A stretch of 64,000 bases of DNA from Novosphingobium sp. GTDB lineage: Bacteria; Pseudomonadota; Alphaproteobacteria; Sphingomonadales; Sphingomonadaceae. Position 1 is the first letter of the stretch; every line of letters begins with the position of its first letter. The position numbers and the translations under genes were made by a program. The notes below the pieces were generated by a model. It worked only from the letters and a program-made list of their open reading frames with translations. It was not told the DNA's origin and did no database searches. Positions 44,543-53,662 of this stretch are shown in pieces. The stretch lies in contig NZ_JAHEBV010000012.1 of the NCBI RefSeq assembly GCF_024642085.1, positions 19,229-83,228 on the forward strand. The letters are read 5' to 3'.

Positions 44543-46672
44543 ATGGCCAGAAGCGATATCCGGCGGGATCCGCCGCGCAGACGCCAGCCTGAACCTGCGC
44601 GGCCGTCCGGTTGGCGCCGTATTCTGCGCCGGACCTTGGTCTGGGGCTTTGCGGTTGCGCTGCTGGGGGTAATCGCCCTGGCAGTCGCTGTCGGGCTGAC
44701 CGCCAGGACGCTGCCCAGTTACGACCAGCTCAAGTCCAGCCAGGCCGGACAGATGATCGTCGTGCGTGCGCGCGACGGGTCCGAACTGTTTTCGATGGGG
44801 CCCAGCTTTGGCAAATGGGTGCCTTATGGGCAGATACCGCAAGTGATGAAGGATGCGATGCTGTCCACCGAGGACAAGCGCTTTCGCAGTCACATCGGAA
44901 TCGATCCGATCGGCGTCGCGCGCTCGTTTTACGTACGCTATCAAAGCGGTACCTTCAGGCAGGGCGGGTCAACCATCACGCAGCAGCTGGCCCGCACGGT
45001 ATTCCTCAACAACGACCGCACGTGGCGCCGCAAGATCCGCGAAATCGTGCTGGCGTTGGCGCTGGAGTGGAAGTTTTCCAAGAACCAGATCCTCGAAGCG
45101 TACCTTAACAAGGTCTATTTCGGCGGCGGCGCTTACGGTGTTGATTCTGCCAGCCGCAAGTTCTTCGGCCATCCCGGAACCGAACTTTCCCTGCCCGAGG
45201 CGGCAATCATCGCCGGGCTGGTCAAGGCTCCGTCGCACTATTCCCCCACCGCCGATGCCGTTGCCGCGGTTGACCGGGCCAAGGTGGTCTTGCGCCTGAT
45301 GGAACAGAACGGCGCGATCACTGGGGCCCAGGCCAATGCGGTCGAGTTCAAGGAAATGCGCTTTGCCGCTGAAAAGGGCCAGAACTCCGCCCGCTATTTC
45401 ACCGACTGGGCCCTGCCCCAGCTTGACCTGCTGCTGGGCGAAATAACCGAACCGATCGAGGTGTGGACTACCCTTGATCCCAAGCTGCAGGCAGCGGCTA
45501 CCGATTCGATCAAATCCAATGTGCCGGGCGGGGCGCAAGGCGCGCTGGTCAGCCTGGACCGCGACGGCGCTGTGTTGGCGATGGTCGGCGGGACCGACTA
45601 CGTCACATCCAACTACAACCGCGCGACCAATGCAGTGCGTCAGCCGGGATCGGCGTGGAAACTGTTCGTTTATCTTGCCGCGCTGGAAGCAGGATATACC
45701 CCTGACAGCAAAGTGACCGATGAGCCGGTGACCATTGATGGCTGGACCCCGCGCAATTCGGGAGGAAGCTACGCCGGCGAAATCGACGTCCGCACAGCCT
45801 TTGCCTATTCAAAGAATACGGTGGCGGCGCAGCTGGGCAACGAGGTGGGCTTTTCCGCAGTAGCCGGCATGGCCCGCCGCTTTGGCATCACCACGCCGAT
45901 CAACACCTATCCTTCGATGGTGCTGGGCGCCAGCGAGGTTCGCCTGATCGACATGACTCGCGCCTTTGCGTCGGTTTCGGCCAAGGGCCAGGCAATCGAA
46001 CCCTATGGCATCGTCAAGGTCACTTCGACCGGCGGACGCCTGCTGTATCAGCGCAGCGCCAAAGGCGGGCAAATGCTGGTCCCCGCTTATGTCGCGGCCG
46101 GCATCACCGACTTGCTGCAAAGTGCAGTCAATATCGGCACCGGCCGGGCTGCCCAGATCGGCAGGCCCGTGGCAGGCAAGACCGGGACCACGTCTTCCAA
46201 CAAGGACGGCTGGTTCCTGGGTTTTTCCAGCGGCGTCACAACCGGGGTCTGGATGGGCCGCGACGATGACAAGCCGGTAACCGGCCTGCAAGGCGGCACG
46301 GCTCCTGCCCGCGCCTTTGCCGGATACATGAAAACCGCTGTGGCCGGCCGGCCGGTCGAACAGTTCGATACGGCGGTGACCTTGCCGGCATGGCAGCTTG
46401 AGCCGGATGACGAGGCCAACCTTGGCCCCAACCCGGACGACTATTACTACCCTGACGATCAGGGCAATCTGATCGAGCCGCAGCGTCCCGGAGATCAGGA
46501 AATGCTTCCCCCCGACCAGGGCAATGGCGAACCCGAAATGGTGCCAGCACCCCCTGCGGCCAATCAGGATTTTCTGGATCAGGCCACCGGAAAGACCAAA
46601 CCGCCTCCGCGTCCTGTCCGCGATCGATCGGCCCCACCGGCTGCCCAGTCCACCAAAACGCCGCAGCCCTGA
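44543..46672 (+). CDS. Class A penicillin-binding protein (PBP1A family)
   Basis: A 709-residue bifunctional peptidoglycan synthase. Basic N-terminal tail, one membrane helix at about 32-54, GT51 transglycosylase domain (STEDKRFRSHIGID with catalytic Glu, GGSTITQQLARTVFL, KNQILEAYLNKVYFG) and transpeptidase domain with SxxK in QPGSAWKLF, SxN in YSKNTVA and KTG in GKTGTTSSNKDGW. The last 90 residues are acidic and Pro-rich, a disordered tail. Promoter at 44451 and a strong terminator after it make it a single-gene unit. Confidence 0.95.
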   Translation: MARSDIRRDPPRRRQPEPARPSGWRRILRRTLVWGFAVALLGVIALAVAVGLTARTLPSYDQLKSSQAGQMIVVRARDGSELFSMGPSFGKWVPYGQIPQVMKDAMLSTEDKRFRSHIGIDPIGVARSFYVRYQSGTFRQGGSTITQQLARTVFLNNDRTWRRKIREIVLALALEWKFSKNQILEAYLNKVYFGGGAYGVDSASRKFFGHPGTELSLPEAAIIAGLVKAPSHYSPTADAVAAVDRAKVVLRLMEQNGAITGAQANAVEFKEMRFAAEKGQNSARYFTDWALPQLDLLLGEITEPIEVWTTLDPKLQAAATDSIKSNVPGGAQGALVSLDRDGAVLAMVGGTDYVTSNYNRATNAVRQPGSAWKLFVYLAALEAGYTPDSKVTDEPVTIDGWTPRNSGGSYAGEIDVRTAFAYSKNTVAAQLGNEVGFSAVAGMARRFGITTPINTYPSMVLGASEVRLIDMTRAFASVSAKGQAIEPYGIVKVTSTGGRLLYQRSAKGGQMLVPAYVAAGITDLLQSAVNIGTGRAAQIGRPVAGKTGTTSSNKDGWFLGFSSGVTTGVWMGRDDDKPVTGLQGGTAPARAFAGYMKTAVAGRPVEQFDTAVTLPAWQLEPDDEANLGPNPDDYYYPDDQGNLIEPQRPGDQEMLPPDQGNGEPEMVPAPPAANQDFLDQATGKTKPPPRPVRDRSAPPAAQSTKTPQP

Positions 46673-46677
46673 ACGGC

Positions 46678-46715
46678 AAAAAGGGCCTTTTTCCCAATGG
46701 AAGAAGGCCCCTTTT
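46678..46715. terminator. Bidirectional intrinsic terminator
   Basis: An 11-bp stem (5' arm from 46683 GGGCCTTTTTC, 3' arm GAAGAAGGCCC to 46710, one T-G pair) with CTTTT after it and AAAAA before it, between the PBP1A gene and the convergent serine protease gene. It fits transcription end in both directions. Confidence 0.88.
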
Positions 46716-46737
46716 GATCTGGCGTTTCAGCGAAGCG

Positions 46738-48288
46738 TCAGCGTAGCCGTACCGGCATATAAACAGCGGGCTGGCCGCGCTTTTGCACGCGCAGCAGCAA
46801 TGCCGCCCGGCCGTCCGTCTTGGCGCTGCGAATAGCGGCTTCCAGATCCGCAACGGTCACCACATCACGGTAATTGGCAGACAGGATCAGGTCGCCGCGG
46901 GTAAAGCCGCGCGATGCGGCATCGGATGACTGATCTACCTGGGCGATAACCAGACCGCGGGTGCCGGCTGGAACACCCAGTTGTCCGGCGATCTGCGCGT
47001 TGAGCGGAAGAACCGATAATCCCAGCGCTTTTTCGGCAAGTCCTTCGCCCTTGGCCGCATCGCCCTGGCTATAGGGATCGTCCTGCTGGGGCGCGTTGGG
47101 ATTGAACGACTGCTTGGCCATTTCCTCTTCGCTGGGGCGCTTGCCCACTGTGGCGGTCAGCGTCATGCGCTTGCCCTGGCGGATAAGCTCGATCGGAATC
47201 CGTTTGCCCGGCGCGGTATTGGCCACGATGTAGGACAGCGTCTGATCCGGGCTGACGTCCTTGCCATCCACCTTCAGAACCACATCGCCAGGCTGGATCC
47301 CCGCGGCCGCGGCGGGCTGCGCCGGCTGGACCGACTGAACCAGTTCGCCCCGGTTGTGCGACAGGCCCAGCGAATCGGCGACGTCCTCGGTCACCGGCTG
47401 GATCTGAACGCCAAGGTAGCCCCGATCGATTGATACGCCCTTGATCAGCTTTTCAACGATTGGTGCTGCGGTTTCGGCCGGAATGGCGAATCCGATACCG
47501 ACCGAACCGCCAGTCGGCGAAAAGATCGCATTGTTGATGCCGATTACCTGGCCCTTCATGTCGAACATGGGGCCGCCGGAATTGCCCCGGTTGATCGAGG
47601 CGTCGGTCTGGATGTAGCGATCATAGGCGCTGCCCGACCCGGTCGAACGGGTGACTGCCGAAACGATCCCCGATGTGACTGTGCCGCCAAGCCCGAACGG
47701 GTTGCCGATGGCAATCACCCAGTCGCCGACACGGGCCGAACGGCTATCTCCGAACTTGACGAAGGGCATCGGCTTGGTCGCCGTGATTTTCAGGACAGCC
47801 AGATCGGAAGGCGCATCCTTGCCGACCAGTTTGGCCGGATATTCGGTGCCGTCTGGCATCGTCACGGTGATCGATTCGACCTGGCCCTTGCCTTCGGCAG
47901 TGACCACATGGTTGTTGGTCACCACGTAACCGTCTGACGAAATGACAAAGCCCGATCCCAGCGACTGGGCTTCGCGGGTCTGCGGGGCGCCATTACCGCC
48001 GCCGCCGCCAAACAGGCCTTCGAACGGGGTTCCGGCAAAGGGGTTGCCGCCGCCACTTGCAACCTGGACTTTTTGCCGGGTCGAGATGTTGACGACCGCG
48101 GGCTGCAATTGCTGGGTCAGATCGGCAAAGCTGGCGGGCGCACCGGCGCGCGGCACCACGTTGCTCATCTGGCTGGCATCGTTCTGCGCAACCTGCGCGC
48201 CAGCGGGAAGGCCGGTTGCCAGCGAAAGGGCCGCGCCGCCAAGCAGCAGCGCCGAAGTCACTCCATAAGCGTATCGCACGTGTCTCAA
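46738..48288 (-). CDS. Do/DegQ-type periplasmic serine endopeptidase
   Basis: A 516-residue HtrA protein. Signal peptide in the first 31 residues; trypsin-like domain with His in VVTNNHVVTAEG, Asp in APSDLAVLKI and Ser in RGNSGGPMFD; two PDZ domains, the first about 285-375 (GYLGVQIQPVTEDVADSLGL) and the second at the C-terminus (GTRGLVIAQVDQSSDAASRG). It degrades or refolds damaged envelope proteins. Placed after hflK-hflC, the common order, with a 71-base gap. Confidence 0.95.
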   Translation of the reverse strand: MRHVRYAYGVTSALLLGGAALSLATGLPAGAQVAQNDASQMSNVVPRAGAPASFADLTQQLQPAVVNISTRQKVQVASGGGNPFAGTPFEGLFGGGGGNGAPQTREAQSLGSGFVISSDGYVVTNNHVVTAEGKGQVESITVTMPDGTEYPAKLVGKDAPSDLAVLKITATKPMPFVKFGDSRSARVGDWVIAIGNPFGLGGTVTSGIVSAVTRSTGSGSAYDRYIQTDASINRGNSGGPMFDMKGQVIGINNAIFSPTGGSVGIGFAIPAETAAPIVEKLIKGVSIDRGYLGVQIQPVTEDVADSLGLSHNRGELVQSVQPAQPAAAAGIQPGDVVLKVDGKDVSPDQTLSYIVANTAPGKRIPIELIRQGKRMTLTATVGKRPSEEEMAKQSFNPNAPQQDDPYSQGDAAKGEGLAEKALGLSVLPLNAQIAGQLGVPAGTRGLVIAQVDQSSDAASRGFTRGDLILSANYRDVVTVADLEAAIRSAKTDGRAALLLRVQKRGQPAVYMPVRLR

Positions 48289-48359
48289 ATCCTCTTGTTC
48301 ATCGCATTCAGACCCCGCCAGCGATTCACGCCGGAGCGCCTGAACGGGAATTGAATGGG

Positions 48360-49193
48360 CTACTGACCCCGGAACTGTTTCAGGTATTCGCTGTCCGGTC
48401 CCAGGATAATCGTTGCGGCATTCTTGCCCTTTTCACCGCCGAAAACCACCTCGTAGCTTTGGATGGCGCGGAAAAAGTCATAAAACGCCGGGTCCTTGCC
48501 TGCCGCCGCTCCCAACAACCGCGCCGAATCTGTGCGGGCTGCCATCAGGATGCGATCAGCCTCGCGCTGGCCGTTTTCGGTTTCAAATGTGGCGATCCGC
48601 TCGCGCTCGCTCTCCATCCGTTCATAGGTCTGCTGCAGTTCTCCCTCCGGAAAAGCGGCAGAGCTCAACCGCAAGTCTACGACCTGGATGCCCAGGGGCC
48701 GCGCCCGCGCATCGACTACGCTGCGCAGACGTTGCAGCGCTCCGCCGTTGCCGGGCAGCACCAACTGGGCCGCGGTCACCTGGCCCAGTTCCTGCTGAAC
48801 CAGCGCGCGTAGGGCATCGCCCACCTGAGCCATCGCCTTGTCGCTTCCGCCGCCATTGCGAACCACCTTGACAGGATCGAATGCGCGCAGGGTAGCGGTG
48901 GCATCGACCAGCAGCGGAACCTGATCGGAACCACGCACGCTTAGCCGTTCAGCGGTAAATCCGAACAGGCCGCGATCAACCCATTCGACCTGTTCGACCA
49001 CCGGCCAGTGGGCGATCAGCCCGCCGCCGCCCGACCCTTCTTTCAGCGTCCAGCGATTGATCACGCGGACCGGCTCGCCCATGCGGGTGATAACCGCCTG
49101 ACTGCCTTCGGGCACAGTGGTCACGCACAGACCCAGCAGTATCGCGGCGGTGCCGAATACGAACAGGGCTGCGCGGCTGCGGTTTGTGGCCAT
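48360..49193 (-). CDS. hflC: Protease modulator HflC
   Basis: A 277-residue SPFH protein: N-terminal membrane helix (ALFVFGTAAILLGLCVTTV), Band 7 domain (VPEGSQAVITRMGEPVRVIN), the SAEEFPEGELQQTY-like motif (SSAAFPEGELQQTYERM) and a C-terminal helical region ending in FGGEKGKNAATIILGPDSEYLKQF. With HflK it encloses the FtsH protease in the inner membrane and regulates membrane protein turnover. It lies two bases after hflK. Confidence 0.95.
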   Translation of the reverse strand: MATNRSRAALFVFGTAAILLGLCVTTVPEGSQAVITRMGEPVRVINRWTLKEGSGGGGLIAHWPVVEQVEWVDRGLFGFTAERLSVRGSDQVPLLVDATATLRAFDPVKVVRNGGGSDKAMAQVGDALRALVQQELGQVTAAQLVLPGNGGALQRLRSVVDARARPLGIQVVDLRLSSAAFPEGELQQTYERMESERERIATFETENGQREADRILMAARTDSARLLGAAAGKDPAFYDFFRAIQSYEVVFGGEKGKNAATIILGPDSEYLKQFRGQ

Positions 49194-49195
49194 GG

Positions 49196-50338
49196 CTATG
49201 GTCCTCCCGTGGCGCTGGCCGTTGGCGTGGGTGCCGGACTTTCAACCGGACCGGGCGAACTGATTGCTACCGTCGTGCCGGCCCCGGCAATAACAACCTT
49301 GTTGTTGGCAAGCACGTGTTCCATCGTCTGATAATAGGCGCGCTTGCGGGTTATCGCAGGCGCGGCTTCGTATTGCGCATAGACGCTTTCAAACCGGGCC
49401 GCCTCGTCGGTGGCAACGGCGGTGATCTTTTGCGCTTCGGTGCTGGCCTGGGCGATTGCATCGCGTGCGCCCTTGCGCGCTTCGTTGACCTTGCGGAACG
49501 CATCGGCCAGCTTTTCGGGGTGGTTGGCGTTCAGCACCTCGGCCCCTTCGACCCGCACGCCCAGTTTCAGCACGTCCAGCGCGGCCTGGGTACGGCTGGC
49601 GACCAGCTGTTGCAATTCGGCGCGGCGCTGTCCCTCAATCAGATCGTCGAATCCCTGTTCCGCCACAGCGCCGCGAACCTGTGCTTCGGCCAATTTGGCA
49701 ATCAGCGCCGGCGTGTCATCGGCGTTGTAGGCAAACCGGCGCAAGTCGTTGATACGCCAGCGCAGTTTGGCGGTCAGGTTGACCAGCTGCCGATCGCGCG
49801 TGATCATCAGCGTCTCGCCGCTTTTCGATGCGATCACGGTTTCCTGACCAGTCGCCGTTTCGCGCACCGCGACGGCTTGGGCCGGCCATGGCAAAGTCAG
49901 CGTCAAGCCGGTACCGATGGTCCGGTCATAGCGCCCAAAGGACGTGACCAGGCCCTGTTCGCCTTTGCCCAGAACGTGAACGGATGTTCCGCCGATCCAT
50001 GCCGCGACAAGACCCGCAAGCACCAGCGGCAGCCACGTTCGTCCCGCAGGCCCGCCGCCCTTGCGCAGACGCGCACGCTGTTTGAGGATATCTTCGATAT
50101 TGGCCGAACGGCGGGTCTGTTCCGGTTCTGACGGGGGAAGCCACGGGTTGAGCGGGCGATTACCGGGCCGCGCACCTTCTGCATCCTCAGCTGGATCAGC
50201 GGTTTTATCGCCAGCCTGATCGCCAGCCAGGTCGCCAGGCGGATCGGCCTGCGCCGCATCGCCGCCTTCGCCCCACGGGCTTTTGCGTCCGGCCATTGCC
50301 AGCACGTGCCCGTTGTCAATCTCACCCGGTTTATCCAT
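49196..50338 (-). CDS. hflK: FtsH protease activity modulator HflK
   Basis: A 380-residue SPFH protein, first gene of hflK-hflC-degP. A polar Gly/Asp/Pro-rich cytoplasmic N-terminus (residues 1-95) precedes the membrane helix LVLAGLVAAWIGGTSVHVLG; then the Band 7 domain with EGLVTSFGRYDRTIGTGLTLTLPWP-like sequence and the AFRKVNEARKGARDAIAQA coiled region. Partner of HflC around FtsH. The start could be Met15 (50296, MAGRKSPWG, as in many relatives) instead of 50338; neither has a strong site. Divergent from the Mrp gene. Confidence 0.94.
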   Translation of the reverse strand: MDKPGEIDNGHVLAMAGRKSPWGEGGDAAQADPPGDLAGDQAGDKTADPAEDAEGARPGNRPLNPWLPPSEPEQTRRSANIEDILKQRARLRKGGGPAGRTWLPLVLAGLVAAWIGGTSVHVLGKGEQGLVTSFGRYDRTIGTGLTLTLPWPAQAVAVRETATGQETVIASKSGETLMITRDRQLVNLTAKLRWRINDLRRFAYNADDTPALIAKLAEAQVRGAVAEQGFDDLIEGQRRAELQQLVASRTQAALDVLKLGVRVEGAEVLNANHPEKLADAFRKVNEARKGARDAIAQASTEAQKITAVATDEAARFESVYAQYEAAPAITRKRAYYQTMEHVLANNKVVIAGAGTTVAISSPGPVESPAPTPTASATGGP

Positions 50339-50414
50339 CGAAATCCGTTATAGGGTCGGCTCGCGCACAAAAACAGTGTCTGCCGATGCTTTTTCCTTGC
50401 TAGGGGGGTTGGCC

Positions 50415-51389
50415 ATGAGTGACCCGACCGATGCGCTGCGCGCCGCGCTCCCCCCTCAAATCCAGTCCCGCCTGCAAAGCCTGCGCCTGACAGACGGGGT
50501 GGCAATTGCCGTGCTGGATGCCAGCGGCAGCGATGCGGCGGTCCGGGCCAGTCTGGAAACTGCGGTAAAGCAGGCGCTTTGCGGCCAACCCGGTGTGTCC
50601 GATGTTCGCGTGGCGCTGACCGCCGACAAGGTCCGCCGCCGGATCGTCGCGGTGGGATCGGGCAAAGGCGGGGTTGGCAAATCGACCGTGTCGGCAAATC
50701 TGGCGATTGCCCTGTCGCGCGCGGGCCGCAAGGTCGGCCTGGTCGATGCCGACATTTATGGCCCATCTCAGCCGCGGTTGCTGGGTAGCGAAGGCATCAG
50801 GCCCGCCGCCCATGACAGCAAGATGGTGCCCGTGCAGGGCCAGTGGGGCGTGCCGATGCTGTCGATGGGCCAGCTGATCGATCCGGACAAGGCGATCGCC
50901 TGGCGCGGGCCAATGGCAGGCAATGCGCTGAACCAGCTGATTGATGCCCATTGGGGTGAAATCGATACTCTGATTGTTGATTTGCCGCCCGGAACCGGTG
51001 ATGTTCAGCTGACTATGCTGCAAAAGCACAAGCCTGCCGGAGCGGTGATTGTCTCAACCCCGCAGGATCTTGCCTTGATCGATGCGCGCCGCGCGATTCA
51101 ATTGTTTGAGGTGGGACAGGTGCCGATTATCGGCATGGTCGAAAACATGGCAGGCTACGCCTGCCCGCATTGCAACGAGGTCAGTGATCCGTTCGGAAGC
51201 GGCGGGACCGAGGCCGCGGCAGCACAATTGGGGCTGCCCTTTCTGGGGCGTATTCCGCTCGACATCGTGATCCGCCAGGCCAGCGACGCCGGGACGCCGC
51301 CCGCCGCAGGCGATGGGCCGCACGGCCGCGCCTTTGCCGATCTTGCGCGGCGGGTCGGCGGCTGGCTTGACGGCGCAGAAGGGCGCTAG
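50415..51389 (+). CDS. apbC: Mrp/ApbC family iron-sulfur cluster carrier ATPase
   Basis: A 324-residue P-loop ATPase that carries or inserts Fe-S clusters. Deviant Walker A VGSGKGGVGKSTVSANLAIAL, Walker B region LIVDLPPGTGD and the cluster-binding CPHC in GYACPHCNEVSDPFG. The N-terminal 75 residues are a short, diverged MIP18-like domain. Start at 50415 with GGGGGGTTGGCC upstream; the frame before it lies in the intergenic region. Its stop is five bases before the molybdenum enzyme gene, which contains no Fe-S itself. Confidence 0.94.
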   Translation: MSDPTDALRAALPPQIQSRLQSLRLTDGVAIAVLDASGSDAAVRASLETAVKQALCGQPGVSDVRVALTADKVRRRIVAVGSGKGGVGKSTVSANLAIALSRAGRKVGLVDADIYGPSQPRLLGSEGIRPAAHDSKMVPVQGQWGVPMLSMGQLIDPDKAIAWRGPMAGNALNQLIDAHWGEIDTLIVDLPPGTGDVQLTMLQKHKPAGAVIVSTPQDLALIDARRAIQLFEVGQVPIIGMVENMAGYACPHCNEVSDPFGSGGTEAAAAQLGLPFLGRIPLDIVIRQASDAGTPPAAGDGPHGRAFADLARRVGGWLDGAEGR

Positions 51390-51394
51390 GGGCG

Positions 51395-53662
51395 ATGCAC
51401 GTATCGCGGCGCGGAGTTTTGCTGGGGGCCGGGGCGGCCGGCGGCCTGCTGCTCGCCTGGACGCTTGCCCCGCGCAGCTATACCGCGCCGCTCCCCGCCA
51501 GCGCGGGCGAGGTGGCCTTTGACAGCTGGCTTAAAATCGGGAGCGACGGCGTAGTGACCGTGGCCGTGCCCGAGGCCGAGATGGGCCACGGCATCACCAC
51601 GCTCATCCCGCAGATCGTGGCTATGGAACTGGGCGCGGACTGGCGCCAGATCGCCGTTGAACCTGCGCCGGTCAGCGGGGCCTATGGCAACACGGCGCTG
51701 GCTGCACACTGGGCGCCGCTGTGGTTGCCGCTGGCGCCGGGTCTGGCCGATGCACCGGACGACTGGCTGGCGCGCCGGTTTGCCCAGGACGAAACCTTTG
51801 ACGTGATGGCGGACGGAACCTCTCTGACCGCGTTCGAAGGTCCGGCCCGCGCCGCTGCGGCCAGCGCCCGCGCCATGCTGGCCCAGGCAGCGGCCAGCCG
51901 GTGGGGTGTTGGTTGGGAGGAATGCGAGGCGCAAGACGGCTTCATTGTCCACGACAAGCGCCGCCTTTCGTTTGCCGAACTGGCGCAGGACGCCGCCGGA
52001 TTTGCGCCGCCCAGTCCGCCAGTGCTGCGCGCACTGGCCCCGGCGGAACAGGCAGGCGCGGTTCTGCCCGGCGCGCCGCTGGCCTTCCCCCGTCTTGACC
52101 TGCCGGCCAAGGTTGATGGCAGCTACACGTTTGCAGGCGATGTGCGGCTGCCCGACATGGTTTTTGCCGCTATCCGCCACGGCCCCTTGGGCAATGCCGC
52201 GCTTGGCGGCTATGATACCCACCTGGCGCAAGGCGTTCCGGGCCTGATCAAGCTGGTCAACGGCCCGGGCTGGCTGGCCGCCGCAGCCAAGACGTGGTGG
52301 GCGGCAGAGCGCGCGCTGGCACTGATCGCGCCGCGTTTTAAGGTCACAGACCGGGCCGACAGTAACCGGATCGACCGCACATTGGGCATGGCGCTGCGCA
52401 CCGGAAATGCCGTCCGGATTGCTGAACGCGGTGATCCCGATACCTGGCTGGCGGAAAAGTTCGAACACGTGGCAGGCTATTCCATCGCCCCGGCGCTGCA
52501 CGCCACGCTCGAGACGGCAAGCGCGACCGCGCGCCTCGCTGATGGCAAGCTGGAACTGTGGATGGCCAGCCAGGCCCCGCAAGCGGCGCGGCGGGCGGCA
52601 GCGGCGGCCGTTGGCCTGTCGGTCGACCGAGTGGTCCTTTACCCCACCGGCGGCGGCGGCAGTTTCGACCGGCGGCTCGAAAGCGACCACGCCGGGCAAG
52701 TGGCATTGATCGCCCAGCAACTGGGCAAGCCGGTTCAGCTGATGTGGTCGCGCTGGCAGGAACATGTCGCGGGATTGCCGCGCAGCCCGGCGCGGGCGAT
52801 ACTGGCCGCGCGCACGGCAGCGGATGGCTCTCTGACCGCGCTCAAGGTTCGTGTCGCGATGCCTGCGACCACGCTTGAGTTTGGCGAACGCTTGCTCGAA
52901 CAGTCAAGCCGGCTGGACGCTCTGGACGCGCAGGACCATGCCGATCCGCTGTTCCTGGCCGGCGCCGTGCCGCCCTATGGGTTCGAACATCTGGTGGTCG
53001 AACACTGCCCGGTACGGATTGACCTGCCCACAGGACGGCAGCGCGGCAACGGCGCGGCGCTGGGCTGTTTTTTGATCGAAACCTTCATTGATGAACTGGC
53101 CGCGCGGGCCGGACGCGAACCGCTGTCCTACCGCATCGCCATGCTGGGGCAGGACATCAAACTGGCGGGCGTGCTGCAACGTGCCGCCAGTTTGGCAGCG
53201 TGGAACGGCGGCGCGGCGGGTAGCGGGCAGGGGCTGGCCTGTCATCATATGACGGTGGCCGGGCGCGAAGGTCGGATCGCCGTGGTTGCCAGCGCGCGGC
53301 GTGACGAACGCGGTATCCGCGTTGATAAGCTGACCGCAGTTGCCGACATTGGCCGCATTATCAACGCCGACGTGGCCCGCCAGCAAATCGAAGGCGGACT
53401 GGTGTTCGGTCTGGGGCTGGCGAACGGCTGCACCACCGCCTATGCGGACGGCTTGCCGCTGACCGGGCGCCTGGGCCTGCTGGGTCTGCCGCTGCTGGCC
53501 GATTGTCCGGAGATTGATGTGGAGTTCATTGATAGCGAAGCAGAACCGTTCGATCCGGGCGAACTGGGTGTGGCTGCCGTTGTCCCGGCAATTGCCAATG
53601 CCCTGTTCGCTGCCGGGGGGACCCGCGTGCGCAATCTGCCGATGTCCGGCGGGGCAATTTGA
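51395..53662 (+). CDS. Molybdenum hydroxylase large subunit, IorB-like, Tat-exported
   Basis: A 755-residue protein of the xanthine dehydrogenase family molybdopterin-binding subunits, closest in layout to isoquinoline 1-oxidoreductase beta. It opens with a twin-arginine signal (SRRGVLLGAGAAGG), then VTVAVPEAEMGHGITTLIPQIVAMELG and, near the C-terminus, FDPGELGVAAVVPAIANALFAAGG, in which the Glu corresponds to the catalytic Glu of the family GEPG loop, although the flanking Gly-Pro is changed. The usual 2Fe-2S small subunit (IorA) is not next to it or anywhere in the window. It overlaps hemH by one base. Substrate: an aldehyde or N-heterocycle (inference). Confidence 0.9.
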   Translation: MHVSRRGVLLGAGAAGGLLLAWTLAPRSYTAPLPASAGEVAFDSWLKIGSDGVVTVAVPEAEMGHGITTLIPQIVAMELGADWRQIAVEPAPVSGAYGNTALAAHWAPLWLPLAPGLADAPDDWLARRFAQDETFDVMADGTSLTAFEGPARAAAASARAMLAQAAASRWGVGWEECEAQDGFIVHDKRRLSFAELAQDAAGFAPPSPPVLRALAPAEQAGAVLPGAPLAFPRLDLPAKVDGSYTFAGDVRLPDMVFAAIRHGPLGNAALGGYDTHLAQGVPGLIKLVNGPGWLAAAAKTWWAAERALALIAPRFKVTDRADSNRIDRTLGMALRTGNAVRIAERGDPDTWLAEKFEHVAGYSIAPALHATLETASATARLADGKLELWMASQAPQAARRAAAAAVGLSVDRVVLYPTGGGGSFDRRLESDHAGQVALIAQQLGKPVQLMWSRWQEHVAGLPRSPARAILAARTAADGSLTALKVRVAMPATTLEFGERLLEQSSRLDALDAQDHADPLFLAGAVPPYGFEHLVVEHCPVRIDLPTGRQRGNGAALGCFLIETFIDELAARAGREPLSYRIAMLGQDIKLAGVLQRAASLAAWNGGAAGSGQGLACHHMTVAGREGRIAVVASARRDERGIRVDKLTAVADIGRIINADVARQQIEGGLVFGLGLANGCTTAYADGLPLTGRLGLLGLPLLADCPEIDVEFIDSEAEPFDPGELGVAAVVPAIANALFAAGGTRVRNLPMSGGAI

